Shown: positions 26,899 to 34,671 of the stretch, one piece after another | Numbering within the stretch: position 1 is the first letter of the stretch | Layout of the letters: each line of letters begins with the position of its first letter | Source: JAJFFW01 sp965263375 | Lineage (GTDB): Bacteria; Pseudomonadota; Alphaproteobacteria; Caulobacterales; Parvularculaceae | DNA length: 64,000 bases | Direction of reading: 5' to 3' | NCBI GenBank assembly: GCA_965263375.1 | Contig: OZ253669.1 | Coordinates: 1,674,001 to 1,738,000, forward strand | Position numbers and translations under genes: made by a program | The notes under the pieces: model-generated | The model's input: only the letters and a program-made list of their open reading frames with translations | The model's database searches: none | Told to the model about the DNA's origin: nothing

Positions 26899-28230
26899 AT
26901 GAACTACGCGCTTGTTGAAAAACGTCTGCAGCGTGAAAAAAAAGCGCGCCTAGCGGCTGAACAGCTTTTGGAAAACAAAAGCCGCGAGCTTTATGAAGCC
27001 AATCAGGCCCTTATTAAGTCGAGTATATCATTAGAAAGTCAGTCTAATGAGCTGCGCGCTATTTTGGATAACACCCAGGCTGGAATTTTTTTAATTGACG
27101 GCCAAGGGCTAATTAAGCGCGCGAATAAAGCAAGCCTAATTTTGTTTGATGCATCTGAAAGTATGTTAATCGGCAGTCTTGCCGCAGACCTTCTAGTGAC
27201 GAATGATGAGAATGATGGTTTTTTAAGAGATATCCGGACAGGCGCTGCAAACGGTATTATAAGAAGGGATATCTCAGCTCAGCGCGGCGATGGCGCACAT
27301 TTTCCGATGGAGCTTACGATCGCGGGCGCAAATATTGCTGAACAGCCCCACAGCGTTTGGATTTGCCGGGATTTAACAACCCGCCTTGAAGCCGAACAAA
27401 AGCGTACGCAGCTTGAGCGAAAACTTGCGCAAGCGCAAAAACTTGAATCATTGGGCGTCTTAGCAAGCGGTATTGCCCATGAAATCAATACGCCCGTTCA
27501 ATATGTGACGGACAATGTAAATTTCTTAAATGAAGCGACAAAAGATTTTTCAATCGCATTTAATGCTTATAAGGATTTATGCGCTGCGCTAGCAGATAAA
27601 GAAGGCGTAAGCGATATTCTTAACTCGACATTGTCAGTCGTGGAAGACACGGATCTAGACTATATTTTTGACGAATTGCCGGGCGCGCTTTCCCACACCC
27701 TTGAAGGGCTCGCCCAAATTTCAAAAATTGTTGGGGCTGTGAAGACTTTTGCTCACCCCGGGGCGCAAGAAAAAGTTCCAACCGATCTCAACGCTCTAAT
27801 TTCTGACACAATTACAATTGCAAGCAATCAATGGAAATATGTTGCGGAAGTTGAAACAGACTTTCAAGCAGACTTGCCGCCTCTAGCATGTTACCCTAGT
27901 GAGCTCAATCAAGTTTTTCTAAATCTAATTGTCAACGCTGCCCATGCGATCGAAGAATCTGGAACACACCCAGGGCGAATATTTATTAAAACACAGATGA
28001 TGGACCAATCTATCGAAATATCCGTTGAAGACAATGGATGTGGAATGGACGCTGAGACCCAAGCAAAAATCTTTGATCCCTTTTTTACGACTAAAGAGGT
28101 TGGCAAGGGAACAGGTCAGGGATTGTCTTTCTGCTACGCAATCATCACGCAACAACATGGCGGTGAAATAGCAGTGCAATCACATAAAAACAAAGGTGCG
28201 CGCTTTATTATAAAGTTGCCTATGATATAG
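26899..28230 (+). CDS. hnoK: H-NOX-associated PAS histidine kinase
   Basis: A cytosolic kinase of 443 residues. An N-terminal coiled coil (EKRLQREKKARLAAEQLLEN) is typical of kinases paired with H-NOX. A PAS domain follows (about residues 50-165, AILDNTQAGIFLIDGQG), then a HisKA-like region with the acceptor His in LASGIAHEINTPVQYVTDN (about residue 194). The ATPase domain is complete: NLIVNAAHAI, DNGCGMD, FFTTKEVGKGTGQGLSFCYA. NO-bound H-NOX normally inhibits such kinases. ATG at 26899 is preferred to an upstream ATG at 26887 that overlaps H-NOX. Its likely receivers are the REC proteins encoded at 28302, 30404, 31529 and 32069. Confidence 0.93.
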   Translation: MNYALVEKRLQREKKARLAAEQLLENKSRELYEANQALIKSSISLESQSNELRAILDNTQAGIFLIDGQGLIKRANKASLILFDASESMLIGSLAADLLVTNDENDGFLRDIRTGAANGIIRRDISAQRGDGAHFPMELTIAGANIAEQPHSVWICRDLTTRLEAEQKRTQLERKLAQAQKLESLGVLASGIAHEINTPVQYVTDNVNFLNEATKDFSIAFNAYKDLCAALADKEGVSDILNSTLSVVEDTDLDYIFDELPGALSHTLEGLAQISKIVGAVKTFAHPGAQEKVPTDLNALISDTITIASNQWKYVAEVETDFQADLPPLACYPSELNQVFLNLIVNAAHAIEESGTHPGRIFIKTQMMDQSIEISVEDNGCGMDAETQAKIFDPFFTTKEVGKGTGQGLSFCYAIITQQHGGEIAVQSHKNKGARFIIKLPMI

Positions 28231-28244
28231 AGTGTTAAATTACT

Positions 28245-28283
28245 AAAGCGCCCTTCCAATCAGAACTGATCAAAAGGCGCTTT
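28245..28283. terminator. bidirectional terminator between convergent genes
   Basis: AAAGCGCC (28245-28252) pairs with GGCGCTTT (28276-28283), with an inner ATCAG/CTGAT stem. A-rich and T-rich flanks on both sides suit termination of the H-NOX operon and of the REC-HDOD gene. Confidence 0.75.
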
Positions 28284-28301
28284 AATAATGTTTTATGCAC
28301 A

Positions 28302-29351
28302 TTACCCAACGGCGCCGAGTGGAACGTGATTGTCGCTATTAGCGATGTGCATAGCTATGCTCGCCTCGCGTACGTGAGCAACTATTTTGAGGACTTCCTC
28401 TACGTCGGCGCTTTTTGTCGCCTCCTCATCAAACATGTCAATTAACGTGTTCGGCATGCCCCAAAGCGTCAGCATATAGGCCACGGCTGTATCATCGATT
28501 TGTCCCATTAAGCTACCTTGTTCTGTCATGGGAAGAAGATCTGCGAGGACAGAAAACAATCCGACGGCTCCTGATAATGCCTGAAGGCTATGGGAAAACC
28601 CCCTATTTTCCGCTTCTTGCCGCGAGTTTTTCGCAATAACAAACCCGACTTCGCTAATATCTCTAAAGTTGCCTTCATTGATATTTTTCGCCAATGGCAC
28701 GGAGAACCGTTTCTCCTCGATTAGATCAGATAAGATGTCAACGTCCAGCATCCGCGCCGCATGTATAGGGCAATAAACCTCTGCACCGATACCAAAATAA
28801 GATGAATTTGTAAGCTGCAGCGTCTTAATCGACAAGCCTACATCATCTGCAATCGCCTTAGCGATTGGTTCAATTTCATCTTTTTGTTCTTCCATGATTT
28901 TGCGAAGTTTTTCACGCGTTCCTATTGGTGAAGGAAAACATCTTAACCCTGTAATGGCTTTGCTTGCTTCTTCGGTTAGCTTACTGCGCAGTAAGAGAAT
29001 GCGTGAAAGTTTTTTAATCAATTGGTCCGCATCAAAAGGCTTTGATAAAAATTGATGGCTTGGGCCAATCGATCTGTATGTCGATAATTTATCAGCTTGC
29101 CCAGATAACACCAACCGCACGATCCCTGGATATTCACGAGAAACGATTTCTAAAAACGCGGCGCCATCCATATCAGGCATGCGCATGTCTGATATTACGA
29201 CATCGTATGTCGCTTTCTTTAGCTCCTCAAGGCCCTTTTCGCCGCCTTCACTGAAATGAATGTCCCATTTTTTTCGTACAGAAAATAATGAGCGCCGAAG
29301 ACCCTGAAGGATATTTTTATCGTCATCAACAAATAATATTTTCGGTTTCAC
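28302..29351 (-). CDS. response regulator with HDOD output domain
   Basis: A 349-residue protein. An N-terminal receiver has the acidic pair in LFVDDDKN, phospho-acceptor Asp 55 in VVISDMRMPDMDG, and Lys in FLSKPFDADQL. From about residue 140 an HDOD domain follows (IAKAIADDVGLSIKTLQLTNSSYFG, then PIHAARMLD), which is related to HD hydrolases but lacks the catalytic His-Asp set. HDOD proteins act as protein-interaction outputs in signalling. In gammaproteobacterial H-NOX pathways a regulator with a degenerate HD-GYP domain is known; this REC-HDOD protein may be its counterpart here. It lies 12 bp downstream of the pseudokinase gene in the same transcript. Confidence 0.9.
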   Translation of the reverse strand: MKPKILFVDDDKNILQGLRRSLFSVRKKWDIHFSEGGEKGLEELKKATYDVVISDMRMPDMDGAAFLEIVSREYPGIVRLVLSGQADKLSTYRSIGPSHQFLSKPFDADQLIKKLSRILLLRSKLTEEASKAITGLRCFPSPIGTREKLRKIMEEQKDEIEPIAKAIADDVGLSIKTLQLTNSSYFGIGAEVYCPIHAARMLDVDILSDLIEEKRFSVPLAKNINEGNFRDISEVGFVIAKNSRQEAENRGFSHSLQALSGAVGLFSVLADLLPMTEQGSLMGQIDDTAVAYMLTLWGMPNTLIDMFDEEATKSADVEEVLKIVAHVREASIAMHIANSDNHVPLGAVG

Positions 29352-29363
29352 GGCGTCTCTCCT

Positions 29364-30275
29364 TTAAGCATTCTTATCTAAAAGAGGTAGGCGGATAGTA
29401 AAGGTCACCCCTGTGTTTTTATTATTTTCAAACATAATCTCGCCCTTATGTTCCTTTTCAATAATTGTTTTGCATAAGGCAAGTCCATGACCTGATCCTT
29501 CGCCAACAGGTTTGGTTGTAAAGAACGGCTCCATTACTTTGTTCTTTATAGCTTCATCAATTCCGCAACCTGTGTCGCAAACTCTAACTTCCACCCAGTC
29601 GCCTTTTTTTTCAGTTGCTATGTCTAAAACACCTAATTCGAAAGGCGTATGACTTTTTATGGCGTCCACAGCATTTAAAATAAGATTTAACATAACTTGA
29701 TGGATCTCAGTTGGAAAACACAATACTTGAGGGATTGTATCATCTAACCAAAGGTTCATCTGTGCGGTGAATTTCCACTCATTTCTTGACAAAGTCGCGG
29801 CTGTTTGAACTATTTTATTTAAATCCGCTAATGTTTTATCGTTTTTTTGCGGGTGAGAGAATGATTTAATCGCACCAACAATTTGCGCGACTTGTTGAAG
29901 GCCGATCATCGCTTGTTCAGCGCCAAGCGGGGCCTCATCAATAAGAAAGGCAATTTCTTCCTTATTAATTTTCGATCTAAAGTTAGTGAAAGATTCTGTT
30001 TGTTTTAAATCATCTGGAAGCTTTTCAAACATTTCTTCGTAGGTTTTTAAAGTCTGAATAAATTCACCAACAGCCTCTTGTAAGAATGCCACATTGTCGG
30101 TGGCGTATTGCGCTGGCGTATTGATTTCAAGAACAATGCCGCTAGCAAGCGTGCCCAGTGCTTCTAGAGCACGCGCATGTTTTTGCTTGCCAGTTAATGT
30201 TTTATTTGACTCAAGCGTGATTTGATCAGATGTATTATCTGGTCCGTGTACAGCCTGTAATACCCCTTGGTCCAT
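29364..30275 (-). CDS. HnoK-like histidine kinase paralogue lacking the phospho-acceptor His
   Basis: A 303-residue soluble protein that aligns over its whole length with the core of the H-NOX kinase at 26899. The H box reads LASGIVLEINTPAQYATDN, where the kinase has LASGIAHEINTPVQYVTDN, so the acceptor His is Leu (residue 49; codon CTT). The ATPase motifs are intact: NLILNAVDAI, DTGCGI, EPFFTTKPVGEGSGHGLAL. There is no PAS or other sensor domain. It could phosphorylate a partner kinase's His in a heterodimer, act as a phosphatase, or be a decoy. Start at ATG 30275 is supported by AAGGAA upstream; a TTG 11 codons earlier is less likely. It is cotranscribed with REC-HDOD. Confidence 0.88.
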   Translation of the reverse strand: MDQGVLQAVHGPDNTSDQITLESNKTLTGKQKHARALEALGTLASGIVLEINTPAQYATDNVAFLQEAVGEFIQTLKTYEEMFEKLPDDLKQTESFTNFRSKINKEEIAFLIDEAPLGAEQAMIGLQQVAQIVGAIKSFSHPQKNDKTLADLNKIVQTAATLSRNEWKFTAQMNLWLDDTIPQVLCFPTEIHQVMLNLILNAVDAIKSHTPFELGVLDIATEKKGDWVEVRVCDTGCGIDEAIKNKVMEPFFTTKPVGEGSGHGLALCKTIIEKEHKGEIMFENNKNTGVTFTIRLPLLDKNA

Positions 30276-30403
30276 ATGAAAATTCCTTGATCTAAAACTC
30301 TTTATCAAAGTTACTCAAGGAATATATGAATTATTAGACTGTGAGATAATCCCTATATGGTGACATTGAAAAAACAATTGTATTAAGTTTATTAATCTTA
30401 ACG

Positions 30404-31408
30404 TTATGCCGCAAGTACGCGCGGCGACGCTAAGACAAGCTTTAACAATTCAGATTGACGGGAAGTTTGGGTTTTGGAAAATACTTTTTTAAGGTATGTC
30501 CGCGCTGTGCTGACCGTTACCCCAGCCTCAAGCGCAGCTTCCTCAATTCGTAACCCCATAGCAAGGCTTTGTACTATCAAAGCCTGGGATCTAGATAAAT
30601 CATACAGCTTCATAATATGATCTGGCGATGGCACCGGTTGTTTTTCAGGATCAGAAATAAACAAAACAGCATATTGGTTTTCGTCAGCTTCATAATCGCC
30701 AAACTTTAAAGGCGAGACAAAAACTGAATATGGGCGTTTCATCGATGGTCGCACAATTGCCATTGCAGCTGTATCTTCTGCGTTATCATACTCTGCATCA
30801 ATAGCATTTCCGATAAGTGACAACAGTGTTTTCGTACCTTCGCTTACGCTCGTTCGGCACTTGTTATTAGAACAAATCATAAGCCCGTCACCAGAGCTTA
30901 AGGTCTCACCAGCACTTTTATTGGTGAAGATAACATGTCCATCATGGCGGACCACAATAACGCCTAAAGATAAACGGTCCAGGGCTGCTAGGCCGATTTG
31001 AGTCGTTAAGTCGCTTTTTGACTGGTCGGCTTTTTCATTGGTTTTGACAGAAGATAACGCGGCGTCAATCCCCTCAATAAGCATCGCGGGCTCGCAAGGT
31101 TTTGTATAAAACCTGAATACATCAGCCTTATTAATGGCGTATAGAGCTGATGTTAAATCTGGCGATCCGGTCAGTATAATGCATGGCGCCGATGAAGTTT
31201 TGCGGATTACCTCTATAAGTTCGAGGCCGGACATATCTGGCATTCTCATGTCAGAGACGACGACATCGAACGGTTCTTTGTTAAAGGCGTCAATCAAGTC
31301 ATTGGGCGATGAAAAAAACTCACCAGTCCAATTGGTTACATGACGCAAACTTCTTCGAAGCCCGTCAAGAACCTTCAGTTCATCATCTACAAAAGCAATT
31401 CTCTTCAT
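30404..31408 (-). CDS. response regulator with LuxR-type DNA-binding domain
   Basis: A 334-residue regulator. The receiver (residues 1-120) carries the acidic pair FVDDE, Asp 53 in VVVSDMRMPDMSG and Lys in FYTKPCEP. A PAS-like middle region (about 145-255, LSLGVIVVRHDGHVIFTNKSA) follows, then a C-terminal LuxR/GerE helix-turn-helix (LSRSQALIVQSLAMGLRIEEA and AGVTVSTARTYLKKVFSKT). The design resembles FixJ-like and HnoC-like transcription regulators. Start at ATG 31408 has AGGAG in front; a longer frame to 31456 lacks support. It is 128 bp upstream of the pseudokinase on the same strand and divergent from 31529. Confidence 0.9.
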   Translation of the reverse strand: MKRIAFVDDELKVLDGLRRSLRHVTNWTGEFFSSPNDLIDAFNKEPFDVVVSDMRMPDMSGLELIEVIRKTSSAPCIILTGSPDLTSALYAINKADVFRFYTKPCEPAMLIEGIDAALSSVKTNEKADQSKSDLTTQIGLAALDRLSLGVIVVRHDGHVIFTNKSAGETLSSGDGLMICSNNKCRTSVSEGTKTLLSLIGNAIDAEYDNAEDTAAMAIVRPSMKRPYSVFVSPLKFGDYEADENQYAVLFISDPEKQPVPSPDHIMKLYDLSRSQALIVQSLAMGLRIEEAALEAGVTVSTARTYLKKVFSKTQTSRQSELLKLVLASPRVLAA

Positions 31409-31528
31409 CAAAGTGCTCCTGATATTAAGATTTAGATCAACAAAGTTATGATTCAATTAATATTGAATAATAAAAACTGTCTCCATTTGGGGATGTAATT
31501 TAACGGCTTAGCCAAGTACTCTTAGCTC

Positions 31529-31963
31529 ATGGAAAGGAGAGACGCTAAGACCCAAAGTAGCATTTCAACTCACCCTGCACCGCTTATGATGATATGTTCG
31601 GGTCGCCGACGATTGGTAAACATCGGTAAAATTATCCAGCCTTCACTCCCCTGTCGTACGGCGGCGAATGGCGAAGCAATGTTGGGGCTATTGCGCTCCT
31701 CGTCGCATTCGATCATCGCCGCCGTCGATATCGATTTTCTTGATGAATTTGGCGTTAACTGTTTGCGACGCTGTACAAGATCTCCTGCGATATTTGCTAT
31801 CATTGTATACGGAATTTCAAATGATTATGATGAGATGATCTCTTCTATCTATCGATATCCAATTACCGATACAGTATATGGATATAATATAGATTTGATT
31901 AGAGACAAAGCATTAGCCGCTTGGCATCGCCATAGTAAATCGAAAAGCGCGCATTTTAATTAA
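31529..31963 (+). CDS. degenerate single-domain receiver-like protein
   Basis: A 144-residue protein I do not recognise as a named family. The segment AAVDIDFLDEFGVNCL matches, residue for residue in spacing, the receiver stretch TDMKMPKMNGVELL of the neighbouring kinase, which would make Asp 67 the acceptor. The acidic pair, the Thr/Ser and the beta-5 Lys of true receivers are absent (IIVYGISND, TVYGYNIDLI), so it may be a structural receiver or a phosphate sink without normal activation. The start is uncertain: a GGAGAG lies within the first codons, so an internal start (Met 20/21 near 31586) is possible. It lies between REC-LuxR and the REC-kinase. Confidence 0.5.
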   Translation: MERRDAKTQSSISTHPAPLMMICSGRRRLVNIGKIIQPSLPCRTAANGEAMLGLLRSSSHSIIAAVDIDFLDEFGVNCLRRCTRSPAIFAIIVYGISNDYDEMISSIYRYPITDTVYGYNIDLIRDKALAAWHRHSKSKSAHFN

Positions 31964-31988
31964 TTTCTAACCTGCATATTAGGATCCC

Positions 31989-32011
31989 ATCCCCGTTTGG
32001 GGATTGTTTTT
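31989..32011 (+). terminator. hairpin with T run after the receiver-like gene
   Basis: ATCCCC-GTTT-GGGGAT, a perfect 6-bp stem, is followed by TGTTTTT. It could terminate the 31529 gene. It could also be an operator dyad, since a similar CTCC-ATTT-GGGG sequence occurs at 31481-31492 in the REC-LuxR promoter region. Confidence 0.5.
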
Positions 32012-32068
32012 GCGCCTCTAAAATTCTTTTATGAGCGCAAATTCAGTAATTAGAGATCGGGACCCGCC

Positions 32069-33259
32069 ATGGAAATGCCATCTGAGAAAATTTTATTAGT
32101 TGATGATGAACCTAATGTTCTCGCTGCGTTAAAACGAAATCTTGGTAAATATTTTTCTATCGTTACAGCAATCGACGGATTATCCGCACTCGATGTAATA
32201 TCACAACATCAAGATATTGCAGTGATTTTAACGGACATGAAAATGCCGAAAATGAACGGTGTCGAATTACTGAAAAAGGTAAAAAAGAACGCCCCTCATA
32301 TTAGGCGGATGATGCTAACGGGTAATTCAGATCAAGAAACTGCTATTGCGGCTGTTAATGACGGGTCTGTTATGCGCTTTTTACGCAAACCGTGCACAAC
32401 GCAAAGTCTAATAGACGCCATTAACTATGCACTTGATGACTATAGATTTTCAGTTGAAAGTGATAACGATGAAAAGTCTGCGGTTGTTGCGCGTGATTCA
32501 TTCCTTTCAATGATGAATCATGAAATGCGCACGCCTCTTAACCACATTCTTGGATTAGCGCAATTGATTGAGTTACCCGATTGCGAAACGGCTGAGCAAT
32601 CAAAGCTTTTTCTTGAAACATTAAAAGATAGCGCCAACATTTTGCACATTAAATTAGAACGGATACTTGAGTATTCTAGAATAAGTTCCGGCGCCAAAGA
32701 AATTCAAAAAAAGGAGTTCGATATTATCCAACTTATCAAATCTGAAATTGGCAAGTTGAAACCATCAGTAGACAAACGAGATATCACGATCGCATTTGAT
32801 ACATTACGCAAAAATTATTTAGTATGCGGCCGAGAGGATGAGATTCAATTGGCCCTTCGTGAGCTTCTTACCAACGCCGTTAATTTCAATAAAAAACAGG
32901 GTCATATTAACGTAACACTCCGTAGCTCAGGCGAAAGAACTGATATAAAAATCTCTGACACAGGGCGCGGCATTCCAGATAAGAAACTTGTCGCCGTTAC
33001 TACAGCCTTCAGGCAAGCAGAAGAAGGAACGACACGCAGTGTTGACGGATTAGGGCTTGGGCTTAGCCTAGCGTCATTGGTGTGCGATCGACATGGCGGA
33101 GCATTAAAGCTTATGTCTGAGGAAAATATAGGAACAAGCGTAATATTAAGCCTTGCCCAGACTAAACCTCAAGAACAGGACCACGCCTCGCCTCAACGTG
33201 AACTACCAATCGCAAAGGCTAAAGACGTTAATGATGCATTACACTTGCGCGCTAGTTAA
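32069..33259 (+). CDS. REC-histidine kinase hybrid
   Basis: A 396-residue soluble protein with an N-terminal receiver (LLVDDEPN acidic pair, Asp 56 in VILTDMKMPKMNG, Lys in FLRKPCT). A HisKA domain with His 151 in FLSMMNHEMRTPLNHILGL follows, and then a full HATPase_c domain (ELLTNAVNF, DTGRGI, DGLGLGLSLASLV). The order receiver-kinase without a membrane sensor suggests that phosphorylation of the receiver controls the kinase, as in multi-step relays. It closes the H-NOX cluster and could be an intermediate between the H-NOX kinase and another output. Starts GCC ATG after a weak leader. Confidence 0.9.
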   Translation: MEMPSEKILLVDDEPNVLAALKRNLGKYFSIVTAIDGLSALDVISQHQDIAVILTDMKMPKMNGVELLKKVKKNAPHIRRMMLTGNSDQETAIAAVNDGSVMRFLRKPCTTQSLIDAINYALDDYRFSVESDNDEKSAVVARDSFLSMMNHEMRTPLNHILGLAQLIELPDCETAEQSKLFLETLKDSANILHIKLERILEYSRISSGAKEIQKKEFDIIQLIKSEIGKLKPSVDKRDITIAFDTLRKNYLVCGREDEIQLALRELLTNAVNFNKKQGHINVTLRSSGERTDIKISDTGRGIPDKKLVAVTTAFRQAEEGTTRSVDGLGLGLSLASLVCDRHGGALKLMSEENIGTSVILSLAQTKPQEQDHASPQRELPIAKAKDVNDALHLRAS

Positions 33260-33275
33260 GGAGGCCGCCTAGCGG

Positions 33276-34457
33276 CTAAAAAATCGTAAAAACATAGCTT
33301 ACTAAATGTTGTTCGTCGCAGTTTGCTGGTGGTAATTCCTTGGCGCGCCACTTCTTAACATGGTCAAGCGCTGTCTGACCAAAGGAGGACGCGTTTGGCA
33401 CTTCGCCGATAATTCTTGCATCTAATACTTTTTTATCCTTACCCAAGCGATATCCGATTATAACGCCGCCAAAAAGGCCTTTTCTTTGCTCTTTATAAGG
33501 AAAGGTAGGTTTTTTTTGTTCTTCCCAGCGTATACTGCAATCAAGGTCTTTTGAAACTTTGCGACCGAATATATCAGACATTTCAAGTTTCGCATCAACA
33601 ACCTTTTTGAGCTTTCTTACGCCGGAATCCGTGTGGGCCAAATCGCTTTGTGCTGCAGCTTTTGCAACAAGCCGCCAGGCTAATGTTTTAGCGAGCATAG
33701 GATCGAAATTTTCGATATTCGTCTGCGGGCCATAAAGGCTAATCGCCTTATCAAGACGTTGAACTGATTTCTCAATATCTGAAGCACTGCGTTCAGTGCG
33801 TTGCAAAGGTATGACGCCGCCTAGATAAAGCGCAAGAGCATATTCGCGGCCATATCCGTTACCAACGCTTTGATAGTTTATGATCGCTTCTTCAATCGAT
33901 TTATCGGCATTCAATGAATGCTTGTCCTTTAACTCACGCCCTGACAACCAAAGCCAACTTCGTGCAGCTATAAGGCTAGGGGGCGTTTTGTCCTTTAGAT
34001 CTTGTTTCAAAAGTTTCTTTAGCGATTTTTCTTTTGAGCGACTTTCTTCATCGCTTGCCGCTTCTATAAGTCGTAAAATAAGCTCTGGGCGTTCAGCGCC
34101 AAAAGCGGGAGCGCCCTCGCCGGTGAGTTCAATAACCCGCCTTAGGGGAGCAATTCCTTTTTCAGGATGGTCATAATAAACCAGGTCAGCATAATTATAA
34201 GCGAGGATTGCTGTCTTTTCCGTGCCGCCTAATTCCTTTTCCGCAAAGACCCAAGCTTGCTCAGCATGTTGAACGGCTGACGACAAATCACCTTTGTTAA
34301 GCGCCTCTTTAAAGGCGCGATACTCTCTAAGATGGTTGTTTTCGGGCTCCGCACTGTGAACACTCGCTAAGGCAGTTATCATTACTGCGGCAAGTGTTGC
34401 AAATATCTTCAAAGGCGCGCGCGAGGATCGCCCGATCGATCTAACCGTAAGTTTCAT
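33276..34457 (-). CDS. secreted TPR-like protein with TonB-C-type terminal domain
   Basis: A 393-residue protein. A signal peptide-like N-terminus (PLKIFATLAAVMITALASVHSA) is followed by helical tetratricopeptide-like segments (residues 40-300) and a C-terminal segment, VIIGYRLGKDKKVLDARIIG ... FGQTALDHVKKWRAKELPP. This matches the TonB C-terminal fold seen in stand-alone energy-transducer-like periplasmic proteins. The function is not known; it could be a periplasmic adapter. ATG 34457 is preceded by GGGGGA and is preferred over the longer frame. It is convergent with the REC-kinase, only 16 bp apart. Confidence 0.75.
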   Translation of the reverse strand: MKLTVRSIGRSSRAPLKIFATLAAVMITALASVHSAEPENNHLREYRAFKEALNKGDLSSAVQHAEQAWVFAEKELGGTEKTAILAYNYADLVYYDHPEKGIAPLRRVIELTGEGAPAFGAERPELILRLIEAASDEESRSKEKSLKKLLKQDLKDKTPPSLIAARSWLWLSGRELKDKHSLNADKSIEEAIINYQSVGNGYGREYALALYLGGVIPLQRTERSASDIEKSVQRLDKAISLYGPQTNIENFDPMLAKTLAWRLVAKAAAQSDLAHTDSGVRKLKKVVDAKLEMSDIFGRKVSKDLDCSIRWEEQKKPTFPYKEQRKGLFGGVIIGYRLGKDKKVLDARIIGEVPNASSFGQTALDHVKKWRAKELPPANCDEQHLVSYVFTIF

Positions 34458-34671
34458 CTTTTCCCCCAAACCAATCCTATTGTTTTCTATGCACAAGAAA
34501 CTTCAAACCATCAAGCTTATGCACCGCAAGCTTGAGCCTAGGCCGATTGATCAACCACCAAGCGAACGCATCGTTATTCTGAATGCACCCCCCGGTCAAA
34601 ATGCGTCATCACTTTGCCTTTCGCGCGGTGTTAACCTAATGCAGGGTGTATAAGACTGGGGTGTCGTCGTT

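Noticed and set aside
30351..30363. CCCTATATGGTGA as a third copy of the C4-N4-G4 dyad
   Set aside because: The spacer length differs and the arms pair poorly.
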